Positions 1 to 5,183 of a DNA stretch of 6,274 nucleotides are shown here, one piece after another; within the stretch, counting starts at the first letter, position 1; every line of letters begins with the position of its first letter. Both the position numbers and the translations under genes were made by a program. The DNA is taken from assembly GCA_002329525.1 (NCBI GenBank), contig DCTI01000217.1, positions 1,285 through 7,558 on the forward strand, in the 5' to 3' direction. The notes under the pieces are model-generated. The model was not told the DNA's origin and did no database searches. It worked only from the letters and a program-made list of their open reading frames with translations. Source of the DNA: Negativicutes bacterium UBA1444 (lineage in GTDB: Bacteria > Bacillota > Negativicutes > UBA1444).

Positions 1-697
1 CCCGCCGCAGGCTGCGGGAAATCAGCCGGATCGCCTGCAGGGCATAGGTGTCGCTCAGCGGGTTCGCTTTTTTCGAGATGTAGCATTCGATGGCGTGGCA
101 CAAAGCGTCCATTCCCGTCGACGCGGTGATGGCCGGCGGAAGGCCGACCGTCAGGGCCGGATCGAGGATAGCCCAGTCGGGCACCAGTTTCGGACTGACG
201 ATCCCCACCTTCGATTCTTCTTCCGGAACCAGGAAGATGGCGTTCTGTGTGGCTTCGGCGCCGGTACCGGCCGTGGTCGGAATCATCAGTGTCGGCACGC
301 CGCGTTTCTCGATTTTTCCCCCGCGCAACAGTTCGGTGAGGGATTGAGTATTGGCCAGCAGCACGGCGGTAATCTTGGCCACGTCCATGGAGCTGCCGCC
401 GCCGATGCCGATGACGGCCTGGCATTCCTGTTGCCGCGCCAGAGCCAGCACTTGTTCGACATGGTGCGTCGCCGGCTCTGGCGGCGTGTTGTGGATGACT
501 TCGACCCGGACGCCGGCTTCCGTCAGCAATTCGCAAGGTTTATCGACGAGTCCGGTTCTCCAGACCCCTTCATCAGTGATGATCAACGCGCTCTGGACAT
601 TATATTCCGCGGCAAAATCGCGGATGGCCTGGATGCTGTCGATTCCGGCCACGATTTTTCCCACGTTCAGCAGTGTGTAGGTTTCCGTGCAGGACAT
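1..697 (-). CDS. Iron-containing alcohol dehydrogenase, C-terminus cut by window edge
   Basis: NAD(P)H-dependent group III (Fe-type) alcohol dehydrogenase, a soluble enzyme that interconverts an aldehyde or semialdehyde and its alcohol. The first 232 residues are visible; the family is usually about 380-400 aa, so the C-terminal part of the all-helical metal domain is missing. Seen in the sequence: a Rossmann-like N-terminal domain with the nucleotide-binding motif GIGGGSSMDVAK (residues 97-108), the TTAGTGAE motif (141-148), and the metal-site segment GMDALCHAIE (195-204). D197 and H201 have the four-residue spacing of the first two metal ligands in FucO-type enzymes; the two later His ligands fall outside the window. 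The start is ATG at 697, with AAAGGGAGG about 8 nt upstream and an in-frame TAG ten codons upstream with no other start between. It lies 44 nt after the dehydrogenase stop and is the last visible gene of the operon. The substrate cannot be told from sequence; semialdehyde reduction (4-hydroxybutyrate dehydrogenase-like) is one option. Confidence 0.93.
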   Translation of the reverse strand, partial: MSCTETYTLLNVGKIVAGIDSIQAIRDFAAEYNVQSALIITDEGVWRTGLVDKPCELLTEAGVRVEVIHNTPPEPATHHVEQVLALARQQECQAVIGIGGGSSMDVAKITAVLLANTQSLTELLRGGKIEKRGVPTLMIPTTAGTGAEATQNAIFLVPEEESKVGIVSPKLVPDWAILDPALTVGLPPAITASTGMDALCHAIECYISKKANPLSDTYALQAIRLISRSLRR

Positions 698-741
698 AGC
701 GATTCCCTCCCTTTTGTCTGTCGCCTATTGACGCCATCCGC

Positions 742-1722
742 TCATTTGTCGCGCCAGTCCGGATGGTCATAAACTTCTTTGTTCGCCACATGCGGCCACT
801 TGCGGCCATTGACGACGGCCAGTACACCTTCCGCCGCCATGGTGCAGACGCCGGCGGCGGCCTCCTGGGTCAGGCCGGCCATATGCGGCGTGATGATGAA
901 GTTCTCCAGTTGCAGCAACGGATGATCCGGTCGGACCGGCTCCGTCGACAAAACATCGGCGGCGGCGCTGTGGAGGCCCCCGTTGGCCAGCGCTTCAAAC
1001 AAGGCGGCTTCGTCAACAATTTCGCCCCGGGCGCAATTGACCAATACCGCGTTCGGTTTCATCAACGCCAGCGAACGGGCATTGATCAGGCAGCGGGTTT
1101 CCGGCGTCAGCGGCACATGCAGGGAAACGGCGTCCGCCGCCGCCAACACGCGGTCCATGTCCGCCTCGTACTGATACCCGGCCTGTTCGATGGCCGCCGG
1201 CGCGACAAACGGATCGTAGACCATCACGTTGAAACCGATGGCCGCACTCATTTTCGCCAGCTCCCGGCCGATATTGCCGTAACCGATCAGACCCAGAGTT
1301 TTTCCGGCGATTTCAAAGGCTTTGTAGCTGTTGCGCACATTAAAGTTGCCGGCGCGGGTCTGCCGGTCGCTGGGCAATACAGCCTTGGCCGACGCCAGAA
1401 TCAGCGTCAGGGCATGCTCCGCCACCGAGCGGGTATTGGCGCCGGGAGCGATGACGACGGGAATGCCCCGTTCCGTGGCGGCAGCCAGATCGACATTGTC
1501 CACGCCCACGCCCGGCCGGCCGATCGCCTTGAGATTTTTCGCCGCCATGATGGCGGCCCGGTCGATGGAACCGATCCGGATGATCAGTCCGTCCGCATCC
1601 AGCATTTCGGGCAAAATTTCTTGCGGATTGCCGTTATTGGTGATTTTCACCTCGGCCTTGCCCTCGAGGATTTGCATACCGGCTTCGTGCAGACGGTGGG
1701 TCAGCACTATTTTTTTCATCAT
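742..1722 (-). CDS. D-isomer-specific 2-hydroxyacid dehydrogenase (PGDH-like, no ACT domain)
   Basis: NAD-dependent cytosolic oxidoreductase of 326 aa that interconverts a 2-hydroxyacid and a 2-oxo acid. Seen: the substrate-domain segment GVGVDNVDLAAATERG (71-86) followed by NTRSVAEHAL (96-105); the dinucleotide fold GYGNIGR (147-153) with D170 at the end of beta-2, which favours NAD over NADP; HVPLTPETR (202-210); NCARGEIVDEAAL (229-241); and TPH (278-280). The catalytic triad would be R232, E261 and H280. The protein ends soon after the substrate domain closes and has no ACT or other regulatory domain, unlike many biosynthetic SerA proteins, so a catabolic role fits better than serine synthesis. 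Similar short enzymes include hydroxypyruvate/glyoxylate reductases and (S)-sulfolactate dehydrogenase (SlcC); these cannot be separated here. The start is the first of two adjacent ATGs, 7 nt after a GAGG; the second ATG (1719) is possible. It begins 14 nt after the aldolase stop, so the two genes are probably translated from one mRNA. Confidence 0.93.
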   Translation of the reverse strand: MMKKIVLTHRLHEAGMQILEGKAEVKITNNGNPQEILPEMLDADGLIIRIGSIDRAAIMAAKNLKAIGRPGVGVDNVDLAAATERGIPVVIAPGANTRSVAEHALTLILASAKAVLPSDRQTRAGNFNVRNSYKAFEIAGKTLGLIGYGNIGRELAKMSAAIGFNVMVYDPFVAPAAIEQAGYQYEADMDRVLAAADAVSLHVPLTPETRCLINARSLALMKPNAVLVNCARGEIVDEAALFEALANGGLHSAAADVLSTEPVRPDHPLLQLENFIITPHMAGLTQEAAAGVCTMAAEGVLAVVNGRKWPHVANKEVYDHPDWRDK

Positions 1723-1736
1723 CGTCAGTCCTCGCC

Positions 1737-2615
1737 TTATCGATAAAGTTCCAGCACTTTTTTCAGCGCCTCGTCAATGGCCTGGGAATTGCTCAGGCTG
1801 ACCGGGCGGCGTGCCGGTCCCACAGGATAACCCAGGATATTCATGGCCCGTTTGACGACGGAATTGGGATTGCCCATCGCCATGACATCGCGGAACGGCC
1901 GCAGACGGAACTGCTCGGCCTTGGCTTCCGCCATCTTGCCGGCGCTCCAAAGGTCGTAAATTTTTACCGCAATCTCCGGAAAAACATTGGCGGTGCCGGC
2001 GATCGCACCGGTCCCCCCGGCCAGCAGCGTCCAGAGAATCAGCGAGTCGTTGCCGGCCAGCACCGCCAGCCGGGGATCGGTATTTTCAATGTAGCGCAGG
2101 GTGTTGTCGAAATTGCCGCTGCTGTCCTTGATGCCGATGATGTTTTCATATTTCGCCAGCTTCTTGACAGTCTTGTAGTCGATGTTGTTGCCGGTGCGGG
2201 CCGGAATATTGTACAGCACGATCGGCAGATCCACCGCTTCGGCGACTTCACTGAAGCAGGCGTACAAGTCATCCTGGGAAACCGCCACATAATAAGGCGA
2301 AACGACAGACAGGGCATCGACGCCGATTCTTTTCGCCGCCAGCGACAACTCGATGGTCTCGCTGGTCCGGATGCAACCGGTGCCGGCGTAAACGGGCACC
2401 CGACCGCCAACTTCCTCCACGACCGTCTGCATGACCGTCAATTTTTCTTCCGTGCTCAATGCGTAGACCTCGCCGTTCGTACCCAGACAGAAGATCCCTT
2501 TCACACCGGCGGCGATCTGTCGGTTGACCTGGGCCCGCAATTCCTGCAGATTGAGGCTCTCGTCTTCGTGCATGGGCGTAATGACCGGGGTAATGATGCC
2601 CTGCGGTTTCACCAT
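1737..2615 (-). CDS. DapA/NAL-superfamily class I aldolase or lyase
   Basis: TIM-barrel Schiff-base lyase of 292 aa, the normal family length. Numbered from ATG 2615: GTNGE at 45-49, the Tyr pair in SPYY (106-109), YNIPARTG (135-142) with catalytic Y135, and GIKDSSG (161-167) with Schiff-base lysine K163. Family members add or remove pyruvate at an aldehyde, or dehydrate 2-keto-3-deoxy acids. The lysine-pathway enzyme DapA normally reads GTTGE; here the second Thr is Asn (N47), and the later GTG-N motif of DapA reads GTGCIRT. R140, in the position that binds the substrate carboxylate in DapA, is kept. Together with its place in a transport and redox operon, this points to a catabolic 2-oxo-acid aldolase rather than lysine synthesis; the true substrate is unknown. 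An in-frame TTG at 2624 gives three more residues, but it directly abuts AAAGGA, whereas ATG 2615 sits 9 nt from it, so ATG is preferred. Confidence 0.9.
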   Translation of the reverse strand: MVKPQGIITPVITPMHEDESLNLQELRAQVNRQIAAGVKGIFCLGTNGEVYALSTEEKLTVMQTVVEEVGGRVPVYAGTGCIRTSETIELSLAAKRIGVDALSVVSPYYVAVSQDDLYACFSEVAEAVDLPIVLYNIPARTGNNIDYKTVKKLAKYENIIGIKDSSGNFDNTLRYIENTDPRLAVLAGNDSLILWTLLAGGTGAIAGTANVFPEIAVKIYDLWSAGKMAEAKAEQFRLRPFRDVMAMGNPNSVVKRAMNILGYPVGPARRPVSLSNSQAIDEALKKVLELYR

Positions 2616-2639
2616 CTTTATCAATCCTTTCCGTGTTTT

Positions 2640-2674
2640 CCCGCCTGTCGCGGGTTGTATCCGAGCGGCCGGAT
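2640..2674 (-). repeat. Two small tandem stem-loops in the LarA-like/aldolase spacer
   Basis: The 67-nt spacer between the LarA-like stop and the aldolase ATG contains two short perfect inverted repeats. One is CCCGC/GCGGG (2640-2644 with 2650-2654, 5-nt loop) and the other is ATCCG/CGGAT (2659-2663 with 2670-2674, 6-nt loop). Neither is followed by a U-tract on the transcribed strand, so they are not rho-independent terminators. They could affect mRNA stability, or be chance pairings in GC-rich DNA. Confidence 0.3.
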
Positions 2675-2682
2675 TCGCGGTA

Positions 2683-3969
2683 TTAGCGCCAGCGGCCGAT
2701 ATCTTGCAAGTTTCCGGAACTGTCGAAGTTCCATTCCGCCGGTTCGCCGATCAGATCGATCCGGGGCTGCCGGCTCGCTTCTGCCAGCAGCGATTCCGAA
2801 ATTTCGATTTCCCGCACGTGCAGGGTATTCGGGATCCGAACCAGTCGGACCCGCTGCAAATCCGGCGCATTGCAGGTTTTGACCGCGGCCTGGATGGCCA
2901 GCCGGTCGGATTCCATGATCAGCGGGATCACTCCGCCCAAAGTGACGGTCGATGTCAGGGCATTGGCGTAGGTATGCTCAAAATCGATTTTCTCGTACAG
3001 ACGGCGGGTGATGATATCCGCCAGTCCCATAGCGGTGGCGTTGCCATGGCTTTTTTCAGTCAGGTCCAGCACCGCCATTTTGGCGGTCTTGGGCGTGACG
3101 TTGACATAAGGTGTAGCCGCGCGGCCGGTGATGTTGGAATCAATCCCCGCGCCGGAATATTCCTTGCCCATCTGGTCCACTACCAGAACATCCAGTGCGG
3201 AAAGCAGAATGCCGGGCATGTTTTGTTTGGCGAGCAGCAGTAGTTTGGGTTCCGTTGCCAGGATCTCTTCGGCGGGGATCGCCACAATCCGGGCCACTTG
3301 ATCATACGCATTTTCCACGGTGGCGACGCCGAACAGAAACGGCGCCTTTTGCAGCTTGATCCGGGCCATGTCGACGATATTTCGCGCCATGTGTCCGAAC
3401 CCGAACGCATGGCAGGAATCGGCGCCCTTCTGTTTGCCCAGGCCGATGGTGATCATTTTGACAAGACCGCTTTCGTATTCGCCGCTAAAAGCGGTGTGCG
3501 GCTTGATCCGGTTGATGACGACGATGCCGTCCGCCTGCAGGGCATGGCGGTCCATCAGTATCGGCAAACCGCTGGGGAGCCGGCCCAGTTCCACGACATC
3601 CATGGACGACACGATCGGGCAACCGGCACTGGCCTCGGTCACGCCCAGTCCGGCCAACAAGTCCAGCTGTCCCTGCGCCGTGGCACCGCCATGGCTGCCC
3701 ATGGCCGGTACCAGAAAAGGTTCCGTGCCGGCTAGTTTCAATTCTTCAACCACGGTTCGGACAATCCGGGGGATTTGGGCGACACCCCGACTGCCCACCG
3801 CCACCGCGATGCGCATTCCCGGGCGAAGCCTGCCGTTGATGGCCGGTCGGCGCAGTTCGTCGCGCAGTGCCGCCGCCACGTCGGCCACCGCTTCTGCCGG
3901 AAAGTTTTGGCGCACTCTGGCCATTCGCGGCAACGGGACTTCCCGAAGAATATCCGCAACGATTCCCAC
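2683..3969 (-). CDS. LarA-like (lactate racemase domain, DUF2088) protein, possible 2-hydroxyacid racemase/epimerase
   Basis: A 428-residue protein of the lactate racemase domain family (LarA_N/DUF2088), about the length of characterised LarA (around 424 aa). Numbered from GTG 3969: GSRG (59-62), GSHGGAT (91-97), KPHT (156-159), ESGLVKM (166-172), GLGKQKGA (177-184 region) and a CH pair (186-187), then a second alpha/beta domain with GNATAMGLAD (309-318). R61, H93, H158, K171 and H187 fall at nearly the same spacing as R75, H108, H174, K184 and H200 of Lactobacillus plantarum LarA, where the Lys anchors the nickel-pincer cofactor and the histidines bind Ni or act as acid/base. The Asp three residues before the Arg in LarA is V58 here. 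Function as a racemase or epimerase of a 2-hydroxyacid is inferred; the substrate is unlikely to be assumed as lactate. The GTG start is chosen because GGGGGAGG lies 8 nt upstream; the longer frame from ATG 4038 runs through a stem-loop and gives a low-complexity G/P/R-rich extension. Cofactor genes larB, larC and larE are not in the window. Confidence 0.82.
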   Translation of the reverse strand: MGIVADILREVPLPRMARVRQNFPAEAVADVAAALRDELRRPAINGRLRPGMRIAVAVGSRGVAQIPRIVRTVVEELKLAGTEPFLVPAMGSHGGATAQGQLDLLAGLGVTEASAGCPIVSSMDVVELGRLPSGLPILMDRHALQADGIVVINRIKPHTAFSGEYESGLVKMITIGLGKQKGADSCHAFGFGHMARNIVDMARIKLQKAPFLFGVATVENAYDQVARIVAIPAEEILATEPKLLLLAKQNMPGILLSALDVLVVDQMGKEYSGAGIDSNITGRAATPYVNVTPKTAKMAVLDLTEKSHGNATAMGLADIITRRLYEKIDFEHTYANALTSTVTLGGVIPLIMESDRLAIQAAVKTCNAPDLQRVRLVRIPNTLHVREIEISESLLAEASRQPRIDLIGEPAEWNFDSSGNLQDIGRWR

Positions 3970-3973
3970 GACT

Positions 3974-3986
3974 TGATCCTCCCCCG
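3974..3986 (-). promoter_or_regulatory. Ribosome binding site deciding the GTG start of the LarA-like gene
   Basis: On the minus strand the sequence reads GGGGGAGGATCAAGTC directly before GTG 3969. GGAGG is a near-perfect anti-16S match with 8 nt to the GTG. The alternative ATG at 4038 is preceded by CGGGCCGTCTGGT, which has no comparable purine-rich site. Confidence 0.7.
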
Positions 3987-4002
3987 TGGCCCATCCCGGG
4001 CA

Positions 4003-4035
4003 GCGACCGCCGGCCGGCATCCGGCCGGCGGTCGT
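4003..4035 (-). repeat. 14-bp GC-rich inverted repeat between tctC and the LarA-like gene
   Basis: Perfect inverted repeat: 4004-4017 pairs with 4021-4034 (arms CGACCGCCGGCCGG and its complement) around a 3-nt loop, with a possible further G-U pair at 4003/4035. It lies in the 83-nt gap between the tctC stop (4053) and the GTG start of the next gene (3969). No T-tract follows in the direction of transcription; the sequence continues CTGCCCGGGATGGGCC. It is therefore not a canonical rho-independent terminator. A 3'-end stabilising or processing hairpin that lets the binding protein be made in excess over downstream enzymes is plausible and is known from other transporter operons; leaky termination is the alternative. 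Confidence 0.75.
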
Positions 4036-4052
4036 CATACCAGACGGCCCGG

Positions 4053-5078
4053 TTATTTCTTTTTGTCCAGTCCCAATTCCTTGATCAACGGAGCCATTTC
4101 CTTGTACATGTTCTGCAGGAACTTCGTGGTGTCAGCGCCGGACATGTATTCCAGATAATCCAGGTCACCGGTCTTTTTCGCCGCGGCTTTGAAATCGGGA
4201 TCATCCATTACTTTTTTAAAGGTATCATGCAGCTTCGCCGCGATGTCGTCCGGCAGGCCGGCCGGGGCGGAGATTCCCTTGGTCACGCCCATGACTACAT
4301 TGAAGCCTTTTTCCTTGGCAGTAGGCACATCCGGGAAAGTTTTAACCCGCTTTTCCGCAAAGACGAGCAGGGGGCGAAGCGAACCGTTGACGGCATGCTC
4401 GCCGGCTTCCTGCGGATGCATGACGCCCACGTCGACGTGCTTGCCGAGCAGGGCCGCCACCACTTCGGACGCGCCGCCGCCAAACGGTACCATCTTCATG
4501 TCCAGGCCAGCCGCTTTACGAAAACTTTCCATGGCCATGTGCGTGGTCCCGCCGGGAGAATTCTGGCCGTATTTGACTTTGCCGGGGTTCTGTTTCACAT
4601 AGGCGATGAACTCTTCCGCGGTTTTCCACGGCGAATCGGCATTGACCACCAGAATGATCTGATGGGTGGCGATGTTGATGATGTGACGGACATCCTTATT
4701 GGGATCATAGGGCACTTTCTGCACCAGCGGCGTCGATGTGAAGTTGCCGGTGGATGTGGTCAGCAGAGTGTAGCCGTCCGGTTTGGATTTCAGCACATAG
4801 TCCGTGCCGATTGTACCGCTGGCGCCGACTTTGTTCTCCACCACGACGGGCTGTCCGAGAATTTTCGAAGCGCTGTTGGCCAGCGCACGCGCCAGCAGGT
4901 CGGTTGAACCGCCCGCGGCGAACTGGCAAACCAGGGTAATTGCCTTGGTCGGATACTTGGCGCCATCCTGCTTCGCATCCTTGGCCGGCTTGGCATCCTT
5001 ACCGCCGCAGCCCGCCAGTGCCAGCGACAGCGCCAAAATGGCTACCAGACTCCAACAGAACAGTTTCTTCGACTTCAT
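4053..5078 (-). CDS. tctC: Tripartite tricarboxylate transporter solute-binding lipoprotein (TctC/Bug family)
   Basis: Extracytoplasmic binding protein of 341 aa, which captures an organic acid and hands it to the TctA/TctB membrane complex. Seen: positively charged n-region MKSKK, hydrophobic core to about residue 20, and lipobox LAGC with C24 as the lipidation site. A Lys/Asp/Ala-rich tether (about 25-41) follows. The mature domain begins YPTKAITLV, with the hallmark FAAGGSTDLLAR (53-64) and VVENKVGASGTIGTDYV (79-95), then YGQNSPGGTTH (170-180) and FPDVPTAKEKG (248-258), all typical of the Bug/TctC fold. Start ATG 5078 is preceded by AGGGGGAAGG 3 nt upstream of the codon, with the GGGGG core about 8 nt away. 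It lies 105 nt downstream of tctA. Ligands of this family are very diverse (citrate, other di- and tricarboxylates, hydroxyacids, aromatic acids), so the ligand cannot be named from sequence. Confidence 0.95.
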   Translation of the reverse strand: MKSKKLFCWSLVAILALSLALAGCGGKDAKPAKDAKQDGAKYPTKAITLVCQFAAGGSTDLLARALANSASKILGQPVVVENKVGASGTIGTDYVLKSKPDGYTLLTTSTGNFTSTPLVQKVPYDPNKDVRHIINIATHQIILVVNADSPWKTAEEFIAYVKQNPGKVKYGQNSPGGTTHMAMESFRKAAGLDMKMVPFGGGASEVVAALLGKHVDVGVMHPQEAGEHAVNGSLRPLLVFAEKRVKTFPDVPTAKEKGFNVVMGVTKGISAPAGLPDDIAAKLHDTFKKVMDDPDFKAAAKKTGDLDYLEYMSGADTTKFLQNMYKEMAPLIKELGLDKKK

Positions 5079-5081
5079 AAC

Positions 5082-5167
5082 CCTTCCCCCTCATTCGTTA
5101 TATTGAGAAATTGCGTAACCGTGAAAAATTGGTAAGTGCTCCCGTCATTAAGTCCCGCCTTCCCCCT
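5082..5167 (-). repeat. Duplicated ribosome-binding sequence in the tctA-tctC spacer
   Basis: The 10-mer AGGGGGAAGG (minus strand) occurs twice in the 105-nt spacer, at 5158-5167 and 5082-5091, 76 nt apart. The second copy serves tctC. The first is 9 nt upstream of an ATG at 5148. The region between them is AT-rich compared with the rest of the window. Apart from this and the mini-ORF, no terminator or clear promoter is seen in the spacer. Confidence 0.6.
5098..5148 (-). CDS. Possible 16-aa mini-ORF between tctA and tctC
   Basis: Reads MTGALTNFSRLRNFSI and then TAA. The start ATG has AGGGGGAAGG at a good 9-nt spacing, and the stop lies 19 nt before the tctC ATG, just upstream of the tctC ribosome site. 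Its codons (TTA, TCA, ATA, CGG) and AT-rich base composition differ from its neighbours, so a normal protein product is doubtful. If translated it would more likely act as a leader that couples or tunes tctC translation. No relative is recognised; chance is quite possible. Confidence 0.2.
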   Translation of the reverse strand: MTGALTNFSRLRNFSI

Positions 5168-5183
5168 TACCGTCGCAAGCCGG

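Noticed and set aside
95..772. 225-codon plus-strand frame antisense to the Fe-ADH gene
   Set aside because: It is a shadow of the Fe-ADH reading frame, which carries the nucleotide and metal motifs.
742..1722. Serine-biosynthetic phosphoglycerate dehydrogenase (serA)
   Set aside because: There is no ACT or intervening regulatory domain and no serine gene nearby; operon context is catabolic. The short form alone does not exclude it, but the call is kept at family level.
1703..1722. Run of seven A after the start of the dehydrogenase as a slippage site
   Set aside because: It encodes the ordinary MKKI N-terminus, the frame is intact, and no downstream alternative frame or stimulatory structure is seen.
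763..1746. 327-codon plus-strand frame covering the whole dehydrogenase gene
   Set aside because: It is antisense to a gene with complete catalytic motifs, and its product is a low-complexity R/H/Q/G-rich string with no recognisable domain. Long antisense frames are expected in GC-rich coding DNA.
2616..2624. TTG start giving three more residues to the aldolase
   Set aside because: The TTG touches the AAAGGA ribosome site with no spacing; ATG 2615 has 9 nt.
4003..4035. Rho-independent terminator
   Set aside because: The stem is strong but no T-tract follows on either strand in the direction of transcription.
3867..4907. 346-codon plus-strand frame antisense to tctC and the start of the LarA-like gene
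   Set aside because: It spans two genes and a spacer, is R/H/G-rich, has no known motif, and overlaps genes with clear family signatures.
5097..5127. Possible promoter before tctC (TTTTCA, 19-nt gap, TATAAC)
   Set aside because: The -35 match is poor, the spacer is long, and a start 7 nt after the -10 would fall inside the tctC ribosome site. The AT-rich spacer explains the match.
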